A program made the position numbers and the translations under genes. The notes under the pieces are model-generated. The model saw nothing but the letters and a program-made list of their open reading frames with translations. It did no database searches and was not told the origin of the DNA. Shown piece by piece: positions 24,342 through 31,996 of a stretch of DNA of 32,836 bases (position 1 is its first letter; every line of letters starts with the position of its first letter). This DNA is from Desulfosporosinus sp. (GTDB lineage Bacteria; Campylobacterota; Campylobacteria; Campylobacterales; Arcobacteraceae), in the NCBI GenBank assembly GCA_020719775.1, contig DYPS01000003.1, positions 1-32,836 on the forward strand, given 5' to 3'.

Positions 24342-24970
24342 AATATTTTAAGTCCATTCAAATCTTTGATAACTATTGGATTTGTTGATTCTAAGAAAGT
24401 ATTCTGTTTAAATTTTTTTAAAATTCTAGAGATAGTTTCAGCAGTTGTATTAAGTTCAAAAGCAATATTTTTATGTTTCATAGTACTAATAGTTTGTGCA
24501 TTATTTATTATAAATTTTGCAAGTTTAAAATCTATGCCAAGCGAGGTTTCTCGTTCAAATGAATTCATAAGATACTTCACCTTCATACTGAGAGATTTAA
24601 TAATTGCTTGTAATAAAACGACATCACTAAAAAAATATTTCATAAATTTCTTTCTATCTATAACTAAAACTTCACACCCTTCTAGAGCCTCAGTTGTAGC
24701 TGGATAATTCATTTGTTCAAACATAGTGACTTCAGCGATAATTACCCCTGGAGACATAGTGTGAATATAAACTTGCTTCAAGCTTCCTTGGTTTTTTAAA
24801 ATTTTAAGATAGCCTTTTCTTAGATAATAAATATAATCCGGCTTGTCTCCTTCATAAAATAAAATTTCACCTGCTGAAAGATTCTTTATGGTACAAATTT
24901 TACTTAATTCTTCTAGTTTTAAATCATCAAAAGATGCAAAATATCGTATCTCTCTTAATATTTCTTTCAT
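24332..24970 (-). CDS. FNR/CRP-family transcription regulator, probable NO-responsive activator of the locus
   Basis: A 212-residue regulator. Residues about 10-115 are a cyclic-nucleotide-binding-like beta barrel (GEILFYEGDKPDYIYYLRKGYLKI); then comes the dimer helix and a C-terminal winged helix. The recognition helix reads TAETISRILKKFK, with E178, S181 and R182 as in FNR (ETISR), which reads a TTGA half-site. That matches the TTGAC-N4-GTCAA boxes found here. Only three cysteines occur (about 26, 99, 211) and there is no FNR-type N-terminal cluster, so a 4Fe-4S oxygen sensor is unlikely. Dnr/NnrR-like NO sensing, or similarity to Campylobacter NssR, is the best inference. AAGGG precedes the ATG. 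Confidence 0.88.
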   Translation of the reverse strand: MKEILREIRYFASFDDLKLEELSKICTIKNLSAGEILFYEGDKPDYIYYLRKGYLKILKNQGSLKQVYIHTMSPGVIIAEVTMFEQMNYPATTEALEGCEVLVIDRKKFMKYFFSDVVLLQAIIKSLSMKVKYLMNSFERETSLGIDFKLAKFIINNAQTISTMKHKNIAFELNTTAETISRILKKFKQNTFLESTNPIVIKDLNGLKILCN

Positions 24971-25031
24971 GAATTCCCTTTTATTAAGTTCTATTTAACA
25001 AAATTATACTAAATAAATGTTAAAATCAAGA

Positions 25032-25138
25032 ATGTATTTAAATCATTGAAAACAAATACATAAATCTCACATATACTTTGGATTTATGTGTTTATTAATA
25101 TTATTAAGACTTATGCTATTCATAAGCTTCAATAATAT
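25032..25138. repeat. stacked inverted repeats in the regulator-ccoG intergenic region
   Basis: Three arms can pair in alternative ways: ATGTATTT (25032-25039) with AAATACAT (25054-25061), or the longer AAATACATAAATC (25054-25066) with GATTTATGTGTTT (25081-25093, one G-T wobble). A separate dyad centred on 25118 (25098-25115 against 25121-25138, loop CTATT) pairs 16 of 18 positions including one G-T. A TATAAT at 25138-25143 adjoins the last dyad. They could be operators between divergent genes or an RNA leader of ccoG; no TTGAC-type box is present. Confidence 0.5.
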
Positions 25139-25169
25139 ATAATTTTAATTATTATAGGGGGAGTATAAA

Positions 25170-26552
25170 ATGAAAGAAAAAGTTAAAGAAACATCATATC
25201 GTATAAAAAGATATTGGGCTTATCTTATTGCGACTATTATATCTGTGGGTTTACCATTTATCCAAATTGGTGGAAATCAAATATTTTTGTTATCGTTTGA
25301 TAAAAAACAACTTCATTTAATGGGTACAGTATTTGATATGCAAGAACTTTATCTTATGCCTTTTTTATTAATGTTGCTGTTTTTGGGTATTTTTGCTGTT
25401 ACTGCCATTGGAGGACGCGCATGGTGTGGATGGGCATGTCCTCAGACAATTTTCAGGGTTGTTTATAGAGATTTTATTGAATCAACACTGTTAGGAATGA
25501 GAAGAATTAAGAATAAGCAAAAAGATCCTGATTATACTAAGTCAGGGATGAAAGTAAAAAAAGCAATAGCGATTATCATTTGGTCTGTTATAGCTCTATT
25601 GGCTGCTGCAGACTTTATATGGTTTTTTATCCCTCCTGCGGACTTTTTTGCATATTTAGCAGATCCTGCTGAACATACTACAATGATTGGATTTGTTTTA
25701 GGTATCGCTGCATTTTTAGTGTATGATGTTGTATTTTTACAAGAAAACTTCTGTGTTTATGTATGCCCTTATTCAAGAGTTCAATCTGTGCTTTATGATG
25801 ATGATACAGTTCAAGCCATTTATAATCCGCATAGAGGTGGTGAGATTTATGATACTCAAAAGCAAAAAATTGTTTTTAAAGCTAAAGATTTAGCAAATCC
25901 AACTGATGAATGTACGGCTTGTGAGAGTTGTGTAACTGTTTGTCCTACACATATTGATATTAGAAAAGGTACTCAGCTAGAATGTATCAATTGCCTAGAG
26001 TGTGTTGATGCCTGTACTACAGTTATGGGGAAACTCGGGAAAGAGAGTCTTGTGCAATGGTCGAGCACTAATGATGTTATTAACAATAAAGGGTTGAACC
26101 TCATCAGAGGGAAAAGTATTAGCTATGCGATTGCTCTTTTAGTAATTATTGGGATGTTATTTGTTATGGGTGGAAAAAAAGAATATATGCTTTTAAATAT
26201 AAACAAAACAACTCAATTATATAAAATTAATGAAGGAAATGAAGTTACAAATAGTTTTTTATTATTATTTCAAAACACCCAAAAAGAGAGTTATACTTAT
26301 AACTTAGAGGTAATTGGTGCCTACAAAGGAAAAATTGAAATTCAACGATTTGAACCATTCAAATTAAGTAAAGGGAAATTAGCCAAAAAAGTTATTAAAC
26401 TTTCAACAAAAGAATTATTAGTTGATAATATGAGAAAAGATACTCCTATTACAATTACTTTAAAAGCTTATGCTATTGAAAATCCAACAAAAGTGATGGT
26501 AACAAGAGAAGCTGTATTTATTTTTCCAAGAAGTGATAAATTAAAGAAATAA
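25170..26552 (+). CDS. ccoG: cytochrome c oxidase accessory protein CcoG (FixG/RdxA type)
   Basis: A membrane ferredoxin-like protein implicated in copper delivery to and assembly of cbb3 oxidase. The 460 residues include a helix at 16-35, the CxxxCP pair GGRAWCGWACP (81-91), further helices, FCVYVCPYSR (194-203) and a dicluster ferredoxin domain with C248, C251, C254, C258 and C272, C275, C278, C282. The C-terminal part after a last helix (about 316-332) is a periplasmic immunoglobulin-like domain. A GGGGG-type site precedes the ATG. It is transcribed away from the FNR-family regulator; cbb3 structural genes are not in the window. It could also serve heme-copper NorB, which is speculation. 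Confidence 0.93.
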   Translation: MKEKVKETSYRIKRYWAYLIATIISVGLPFIQIGGNQIFLLSFDKKQLHLMGTVFDMQELYLMPFLLMLLFLGIFAVTAIGGRAWCGWACPQTIFRVVYRDFIESTLLGMRRIKNKQKDPDYTKSGMKVKKAIAIIIWSVIALLAAADFIWFFIPPADFFAYLADPAEHTTMIGFVLGIAAFLVYDVVFLQENFCVYVCPYSRVQSVLYDDDTVQAIYNPHRGGEIYDTQKQKIVFKAKDLANPTDECTACESCVTVCPTHIDIRKGTQLECINCLECVDACTTVMGKLGKESLVQWSSTNDVINNKGLNLIRGKSISYAIALLVIIGMLFVMGGKKEYMLLNINKTTQLYKINEGNEVTNSFLLLFQNTQKESYTYNLEVIGAYKGKIEIQRFEPFKLSKGKLAKKVIKLSTKELLVDNMRKDTPITITLKAYAIENPTKVMVTREAVFIFPRSDKLKK

Positions 26553-26574
26553 ATTTCTTAAGAATTGAAACTAC

Positions 26575-26607
26575 AAGCCTGAGTCAAATAGGACTTAGGC
26601 TTTTTTT
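26575..26607 (+). terminator. intrinsic terminator after ccoG
   Basis: AAGCCTGAGTC (26575-26585) pairs with GACTTAGGCTT (26592-26602) over 11 positions with one G-T, around a 6-base loop, and runs into seven T (26601-26607). It lies 23 bp beyond the ccoG stop and ahead of luxS. Confidence 0.92.
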
Positions 26608-26644
26608 GTTAAAATACATTTGTATAAAATAAAAAGGAAGAGAA

Positions 26645-27160
26645 ATGCCAGTATTAGATAGTTTTAAAGTTGATCATACTATTATGACAGCACCTGCTGT
26701 TAGAATTGCTAAGAAAATGAAAAGTAAAAGTGGAGATGATATAACTGTATATGATATCAGAATCCACAAGCCAAATGAGGACAAAATGACAGGAAAGGGG
26801 ATGCATACACTTGAACATCTTTTTGCTGGTTTTATCAGAGAACATCTCAATGGAGATGATGTTGAAATTATTGATTGTTCACCGATGGGATGCAGAACTG
26901 GCTTTTATATGAGCCTTTTAGGAAGTCCAACTGCTAAGGAAGTTGCAAAAGCTGTTAAAAAAGCGATGAAGGATGTACTAAAAGTTAAAAGTGAAGCAGA
27001 TATTCCAGAACTTAATGTTTATCAATGTGGAACATACAAAATGCATTCTTTAAAAGATGCAAAAAAAACAGCCTCGTATGTGATAGCCAATGGTGTTGGC
27101 GTAATGGATAATGATTTATTATTATTAAGCGATGATAAAATAAGAGAACTAGGGATCTAA
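26645..27160 (+). CDS. luxS: S-ribosylhomocysteine lyase LuxS
   Basis: Cleaves S-ribosylhomocysteine to homocysteine and the autoinducer-2 precursor DPD in the activated methyl cycle. The iron/zinc site is formed by H54 and H58 in [11 protein letters not shown] and C128 in [11 protein letters not shown]57 and C83 ([10 protein letters not shown]) are the catalytic residues. At 171 residues it is full length. An AAGGAAG site precedes the ATG; a candidate -10 TATAAA lies at 26623-26628 after the ccoG terminator. The next gene begins immediately at its stop codon. Confidence 0.97.
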   Translation: MPVLDSFKVDHTIMTAPAVRIAKKMKSKSGDDITVYDIRIHKPNEDKMTGKGMHTLEHLFAGFIREHLNGDDVEIIDCSPMGCRTGFYMSLLGSPTAKEVAKAVKKAMKDVLKVKSEADIPELNVYQCGTYKMHSLKDAKKTASYVIANGVGVMDNDLLLLSDDKIRELGI

Positions 27161-27610
27161 ATGATTAGTCAACAAGAGATACTATTTTTTCAAGACTTAT
27201 TTCAAAAAGCTCCAAATAGTATTTTTTTACATATTGATAACAACTGTTCCGATATTAAAAAAATACTTGAAGATTTTATAGGTATCATTGATGGTGTACT
27301 CAAATATAAAGATTTTCAAACTTTAAATCTTGAAAGATTTCGATTAACGGCTAGGGATTTTGAATATGTCGTAGTATCAAATTGTTTGAAAGATTTAACA
27401 AATAAAGATAAATTTATTCAAGAAATTTATCATTCACTTGAAAATTCAGCAAATATCATATTGATAGAAGAGAAGAAGAATAATAATTTATTGGAAATGA
27501 TAGGTATACTAGATAGAAATGATTTTAGAGCAACAAATTCCATTGATATTTTTGAAAATTTCAATCTTGCAATAGCCAAAAAAATGCATATGTGGGGCAA
27601 TGGACTATAG
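27161..27610 (+). CDS. small methyltransferase-like protein of unknown function after luxS
   Basis: A 149-residue soluble protein abutting luxS (TAA-ATG). Its middle resembles the C-terminal half of a class I SAM methyltransferase: FEYVVVSNCLKDLTNKDKFI, then SLENSANIILIEEKKN and a final FNLAIAKKMHMWGNGL strand. The glycine-rich SAM loop expected at the start is absent, so it is either a divergent or a non-catalytic member. Its last 11 bases overlap the mnmD-type gene, indicating coupling. Function unknown; a partner of the following methyltransferase is conceivable. Confidence 0.65.
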   Translation: MISQQEILFFQDLFQKAPNSIFLHIDNNCSDIKKILEDFIGIIDGVLKYKDFQTLNLERFRLTARDFEYVVVSNCLKDLTNKDKFIQEIYHSLENSANIILIEEKKNNNLLEMIGILDRNDFRATNSIDIFENFNLAIAKKMHMWGNGL

Positions 27611-28346
27611 AATAACAAACGATGGAAGTAAAACACTATTTTCATCAAAATATAATCAAACTTTTCATAGCATACAAGACGGTGCTTTAAGTGAAGCACT
27701 TCATAAGCATATTCTTCCTGCTTTTGCATTATTTGAAAAAGTTGAAAAACTCCATATTTTGGATATCTGTTTTGGATTAGGATACAATACTTTTGGAACA
27801 ATTTATCATTTATTGGAAAATAATTTAACTCAAAAAGTAAAATTTTATTCTCCTGAATTTGATGAAACTTTAATCAGCTCACTTAAAGGATTTGAATATC
27901 CAGAACAATTTAGTTCAATTAAACATATTATAAATGAACTATCAGAAAATAAGTATTATAAAGATGAGCAATTTGAAATTGAACTTTATATAGGTGATGC
28001 CAGGGGATACATTCAGCAACTTAGTCAAATAGATATTATTTATCAGGATCCATTTAGTAGTGATATCAATAAAGAACTTTGGACGAAAGAATACTTTTTC
28101 GATATTGCTAAAATTTGCTCGCGAAGATCTGTTATTACAACTTATTCTATAGCTTCACCCGTAAGAATGTCAATTTATGAAAATAATTTCTACATTTATG
28201 AATATCAATCAAACACAAAAAAGAAAAGCACAATAGCCTCAAATTTCAAAATTGAAAGTGACTCAAACATAGAAGTCAAATGGATAAATATGGAAAAGAA
28301 ACAATTAAACAGTCCAAATGCTATCTCGTTATCAGATTATAAATAA
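27600..28346 (+). CDS. MnmC methyltransferase-domain protein (MnmD/DUF752 type)
   Basis: Probably the SAM-dependent step that makes 5-methylaminomethyl-uridine at the tRNA wobble position. Visible blocks are TNDGSKTLFSSKYNQTFHS, DGALSEALHKHI, LDICFGLGYNTF (SAM loop) and IIYQDPFSSDINKELWTKEYF, equivalent to the 'DgFaPakNPelW' block of MnmC. At 248 residues it is the stand-alone methyltransferase without the FAD oxidase domain of enterobacterial MnmC. The usual motif D-x-F-x-P appears as QDPFSS. It completes the luxS operon, where SAM use and homocysteine recycling meet. Confidence 0.8.
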   Translation: MDYRITNDGSKTLFSSKYNQTFHSIQDGALSEALHKHILPAFALFEKVEKLHILDICFGLGYNTFGTIYHLLENNLTQKVKFYSPEFDETLISSLKGFEYPEQFSSIKHIINELSENKYYKDEQFEIELYIGDARGYIQQLSQIDIIYQDPFSSDINKELWTKEYFFDIAKICSRRSVITTYSIASPVRMSIYENNFYIYEYQSNTKKKSTIASNFKIESDSNIEVKWINMEKKQLNSPNAISLSDYK

Positions 28347-28358
28347 AATATTTACAAT

Positions 28359-29201
28359 TTATCTCTTCGAATCATTAGCCATTTCTTGAATTGCTTTTTT
28401 CATAAGTTCAATATGATAATTTTCTTGATAATTTATAAATTCAAAGAACTTTGATAACTCATCATCTTTAACCGCAAGAGCTAACTTTTGGCATTCTTCT
28501 TTAGCCATTTTTTCTTCTTCAATACCATCAATAAGAAATTGTTCAATATCATTTCTTTGATAAATTTCTCTCAAAAGTGTTCTTGGAATAGCCAATATAC
28601 CCATAATTGCAAGCATATTTCCAAAACATTTCAAATGATAGTGCGACTCATCGATTAGATCCTGATAGACATTATATAACATGATTTCATTTGTATAATT
28701 TTGCATATAAGAATAAACCATAATCAGCTCATATTCTTTATAGGTTTCTTCAAAAAGAAAGATTGTAAGAGCGTCAACAGATTCTTTAGTTAAAACTTTA
28801 TCTTGGTAAATCCTCTCTTTACTAAAAGCTGTAATAGATTGATCATCTGATACTACAAGAAATCTATTGAGTTTAGTAATAAAATAATACTCATCACTTA
28901 ACATTCTTGCAAATAAAGGATTTTCAAGATCATAATTTTTAATCATCAATTGAATCTCATCGATAATATAATTGAAAGCATTAAAAAAAGTCTTTTTTGC
29001 AAAGTCAATTGCATATCTATCATAATTATATGAAATATCCTTGTCTCTTAACTCATTTCCCAACCACTTAAGATGACGAAATTCGATTTGAGACATTTCA
29101 TAGAGTTCATTTTTAATATTTTCATCAGAAATCGAGAAAGAAGTAAAAAGTATTTTTAACCACAATTCATGTTTTAATTGGTATATTTCATTTAATTTCA
29201 T
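28359..29201 (-). CDS. tandem ferritin-like (diiron) helical protein
   Basis: An all-helical 280-residue protein with repeated ferritin/rubrerythrin-type iron-ligand patterns: YEMSQIEFRHLKWL near residue 35, FEETYKEYELIM with DESHYHLKCF in the middle, and EEEKMAKEECQKLA with YQENYHIELMKK at the end. Two diiron four-helix units in tandem explain the length. There is no rubredoxin CxxC domain, so it is not a full rubrerythrin. It overlaps the upstream IscU-like gene by 14 bp, suggesting linked iron handling. Enzyme, iron store or peroxide scavenger cannot be distinguished. Confidence 0.7.
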   Translation of the reverse strand: MKLNEIYQLKHELWLKILFTSFSISDENIKNELYEMSQIEFRHLKWLGNELRDKDISYNYDRYAIDFAKKTFFNAFNYIIDEIQLMIKNYDLENPLFARMLSDEYYFITKLNRFLVVSDDQSITAFSKERIYQDKVLTKESVDALTIFLFEETYKEYELIMVYSYMQNYTNEIMLYNVYQDLIDESHYHLKCFGNMLAIMGILAIPRTLLREIYQRNDIEQFLIDGIEEEKMAKEECQKLALAVKDDELSKFFEFINYQENYHIELMKKAIQEMANDSKR

Positions 29202-29679
29202 TTTCTTTCTCCCCTTCGTTAAAACTTTCCATCCCCTCGCAAGATTCTTTTAATTCTAAAGAACACATATCTTCAGTACCCCCAGCTTCTTTATTTATTT
29301 TATGTAGCAATGATGCTTCAAAAGCTTTAATTACCATCATCGAGCAAGCCCGTTGCCTTTCTGGAGCATCTGCAAGTTTTATTTCAAGTCTTTTGGCTGC
29401 TTCTGATGCATAAATTAAATCCATTCCTTTAATCATTTCAGTAAACAGTGATCCAGCGATTACGGTATCCTGACAAGCATTACACCCATATTTTATATCC
29501 GATATCATATCTTCGTTACTTAATTGAAGATAAATTAAAGCAAACTCACCTGTTTTAGTATCAACTCCCATTCCAGTGCAAGTTGGATTTTCCATTTGCC
29601 CATAATTCTTTGGAGCCATCATGTGTTCAAGTATTTCAGCAGTCACATTTTGAATCTGATGTTCATTTAAATCTACCAT
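29188..29679 (-). CDS. IscU/NifU-N-like iron-sulfur scaffold protein
   Basis: A 163-residue cytoplasmic protein with an IscU-type domain. The three scaffold cysteine positions are kept: C34 in NPTCTGMGVD, C66 in YGCNACQDTVIAGS (with an extra C69) and C112 in QRACSMMVIKAF. An acidic tail of about 35 residues with two more cysteines (DMCSLEL, ESCEGM) follows the domain. The LPPVK HscA-binding motif of classical IscU is missing, replaced by KLADAPERQR. It may build or carry a cluster for a special target, perhaps the ferritin-like protein whose gene overlaps it. It is 14 bp downstream of hemC. Confidence 0.8.
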   Translation of the reverse strand: MVDLNEHQIQNVTAEILEHMMAPKNYGQMENPTCTGMGVDTKTGEFALIYLQLSNEDMISDIKYGCNACQDTVIAGSLFTEMIKGMDLIYASEAAKRLEIKLADAPERQRACSMMVIKAFEASLLHKINKEAGGTEDMCSLELKESCEGMESFNEGEKENEIK

Positions 29680-29693
29680 TCTTTTTCCTTAAA

Positions 29694-30653
29694 TTAAATT
29701 CTTTCTGGTCTTGTATCTTTGAATGCTAAAGATGGAGCTTTTTGAAGTATATCCAATGCCCCCTTGTCTATCATGAGTTGAGCCATCTTAACTCCTAGAA
29801 TTTCATATTCATTTAGATTGACAGTGAGGCTTTCCTTGATAACATTTGTCCCATCAGGATACCCTATCATGGTTTGTAAAGTGATATTGTCCTCATTAAT
29901 GATTGCATTACAAGCAACTGGCGCAGAACACCCAGCATGTATCGCGGCAATAAAATCCCTCTCTACCTTTGTACATACAAAAGTTGGCACATGATTTAAA
30001 ATCATAGCAATCTCTCTGACTTTTTCATCTTGAGAAATAATCTCTATTCCAAGAGCTGCTTGACCCATCGGCGGTATCATCATATCTAAAGGAAGTTTTT
30101 GTACATAAGGAATATCTTTAAGCAAGTCCAACCTATAAAGGCCAATATAAGCTAGGATAATTGCATCATATTGATCTTCTGCAAGTTTTCTCAATCTTGT
30201 ATTGACATTTCCTCTCAAATCCTCCACTTTCAAATCAGGTCTAATTTTTAGTAGCTGCATTCTTCTTCGTAAACTTGTTGTTCCTACAACAGCACCAACT
30301 GGAAGTTCTTCTAATGAATTATATTGATGAGATAAAAATACATCACTCTGATCTTGTCTTTCAGTAATTGCCACAAGCTCCAATCCTTCAGGAATAAATG
30401 TAGGAACATCCTTAAGGCTATGCACAGCCATATGAGCATTTCCAGCTAACATTTCATCTTCAAGCTCTTTTGTAAAATGACCCTTACCACCTATTAAAGC
30501 AAGTGGCTTATCTAACACTTTATCACCATTTGAGGTAATTAAATTAAGTTCAACTTCAATATTTGGATATATGGTCTCTATTTGTTCTTTGACAAAATAT
30601 GCTTGCCAAAGGGCTAAATCACTTCTTCTTGTTGCTATTACTATTTTATCCAT
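29694..30653 (-). CDS. hemC: hydroxymethylbilane synthase (porphobilinogen deaminase)
   Basis: Condenses four porphobilinogens into hydroxymethylbilane, upstream of uroporphyrinogen III and so of heme, siroheme and heme d1. Family blocks are IATRRSDLALWQA, GGKGHFTKELEDEML, AVHSLKDVPT, VGTTSLRRRMQL, LRGNVNTRLRKL and IHAGCSAPVACNA, where the Cys in GCSAPV holds the dipyrromethane cofactor. Length 319 is normal. It overlaps the end of the DsbC-like gene by one base. I recall hemC near an FxsA-like gene in Campylobacter too. Confidence 0.96.
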   Translation of the reverse strand: MDKIVIATRRSDLALWQAYFVKEQIETIYPNIEVELNLITSNGDKVLDKPLALIGGKGHFTKELEDEMLAGNAHMAVHSLKDVPTFIPEGLELVAITERQDQSDVFLSHQYNSLEELPVGAVVGTTSLRRRMQLLKIRPDLKVEDLRGNVNTRLRKLAEDQYDAIILAYIGLYRLDLLKDIPYVQKLPLDMMIPPMGQAALGIEIISQDEKVREIAMILNHVPTFVCTKVERDFIAAIHAGCSAPVACNAIINEDNITLQTMIGYPDGTNVIKESLTVNLNEYEILGVKMAQLMIDKGALDILQKAPSLAFKDTRPERI

Positions 30654-31495
30654 TATTTTATTTTTCCTTTGTATTTAGTTCTTGCCACATCTACTTCACC
30701 ATTTAAAAACAGTATCGGTGTTCCATTGATAAATGCCTTGTCTGCTAGATTTATCTCCTCTTCCAAACTTTTTGTAATAGTTATATTATTCAGTTCATTG
30801 AGAGTAAATGCTGTTTTGAATACTTTATTAAAAGCATCTAATGCTTTCTGATTATCTTTAAGTTCATAAGGGTCAAAAAACTTCTCAAAATTTGCAGTAT
30901 AAAGTCTATATGTTACATCTTTTAGTCCTTTAGCTTCTGCTAATTTACTTGCTTTTGTAATAGTTTTTGCTGTTGGATGCATATCAAGTGGAAATGAAAA
31001 ATAGTAAAGTGCAAAAATTGTAGGATTTGCTTTGACTATTTTTATAATTTCTGACATATCAACAATACAATTTGGACACAATGGATCACTAAAGATAACT
31101 AATTTATTTTTAGCATTGATATTTCCAGCAATGAGTCTTTTTTTATCATAATACTCAGCACTTAAAGTAGGATGCATCAACCTTTTGTAATCAAAACCAG
31201 TAAGCTTTTTTAATTCGCTTGTGATTTCAGTTCCATTTGAAAATAAAATATCATTCGTATTAACATTTTTTCCTTGATAAACTAATGCGATAGAAAAAAG
31301 ATATCCTGTCCAATTATTCTCTAATTTTTTAGAAAATACCAATTTTAAATCTTTGAGTTGAACTACTGGATTATCGTTTATCCTTTGTTTTTCATAAGAG
31401 TAAACTTTTTTTTCTACACCCCCATTTGCCTGAACACTAATGGTTAATAGACTTACTATCGTCAATAACTTCAACATCGATAATCTCATCATCAT
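30653..31495 (-). CDS. periplasmic DsbC/DsbG-like thiol:disulfide oxidoreductase
   Basis: A 280-residue exported thioredoxin-fold protein. The signal peptide is MMMRLSMLKLLTIVSLLTIS with likely cleavage after VQA. An N-terminal dimerisation-like region precedes the active site FSDPLCPNCIVDM (CPNC) near residue 140. GTPILFLNGEV carries the cis-proline loop. It could isomerise disulfides or reduce apocytochrome cysteines, useful to the many c-type cytochromes in this window. ATG 31495 is chosen for an AAGGAG site 5 bases upstream. This start lies inside the fxsA frame, a 59-bp overlap. Confidence 0.8.
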   Translation of the reverse strand: MMMRLSMLKLLTIVSLLTISVQANGGVEKKVYSYEKQRINDNPVVQLKDLKLVFSKKLENNWTGYLFSIALVYQGKNVNTNDILFSNGTEITSELKKLTGFDYKRLMHPTLSAEYYDKKRLIAGNINAKNKLVIFSDPLCPNCIVDMSEIIKIVKANPTIFALYYFSFPLDMHPTAKTITKASKLAEAKGLKDVTYRLYTANFEKFFDPYELKDNQKALDAFNKVFKTAFTLNELNNITITKSLEEEINLADKAFINGTPILFLNGEVDVARTKYKGKIK

Positions 31496-31916
31496 CGTAT
31501 CTCCTTCTTTTTTGTTTATATGTAAATTGTTGTTCTTGATATTCAGAAAAACTCCCGTTGGAATTGGTTTTTGAGGCAATCTTAAATTTGAAAATCTTGG
31601 TTAGAATCCTCGTAAGTATCCCAAATTGAAGTAATATTCCTACTATATCAGTTAAAAATCCAGGGATAATAAGTAAAATAGCCCCGATAGCATTTGCAAC
31701 ATTTTGTTTGATAAAATCCTCTTGAGTTGTCTCCCCTTTTGTAAGGCTTTTGATATTCATCATTAGGGAATATTTGAAATTTTTAAGCAAAAACATCCCA
31801 ATAAAAGCGGAAATCACTATCTCCAAAAATGTATACAATCCACCAAGCATAGAAGCAAAATAAGTAGAAACTATCACTTCTAAAAATAGATATAAAAAGA
31901 TATAAATCACTCTCAA
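31437..31916 (-). CDS. FxsA-family membrane protein
   Basis: A 159-residue membrane protein with the FxsA pattern: hydrophobic helices at the start (FLYLFLEVIVSTYFASMLGGLYTFLEIVISAF), the amphipathic segment MNIKSLTKGE, then IGAILLIIPGFLTDIVGILL and a polar tail ending DVEVIDDSK. FxsA of E. coli relieves exclusion of phage T7 by F plasmids when overexpressed; its normal role is unknown. It heads the fxsA-DsbC-like-hemC-IscU-like-ferritin-like series on the minus strand. Confidence 0.85.
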   Translation of the reverse strand: MRVIYIFLYLFLEVIVSTYFASMLGGLYTFLEIVISAFIGMFLLKNFKYSLMMNIKSLTKGETTQEDFIKQNVANAIGAILLIIPGFLTDIVGILLQFGILTRILTKIFKFKIASKTNSNGSFSEYQEQQFTYKQKRRRYDDDEIIDVEVIDDSKSINH

Positions 31917-31996
31917 GTACCCCTTTGTTTTTTAAACTTTGATTGTACCAAAAAAGATTTAAAGTTTGAGATTGAAAGGTTTTGTCGTGAATCTTT

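Noticed and set aside
24988-25029. Half-site TTGAT on the minus strand (25029-25025) with TAGAAC 22 bases after, as an autoregulatory box for the regulator
   Set aside because: The second arm (ACATT) does not match and a better TATAAT at 25003-25008 has no box at -41.5.
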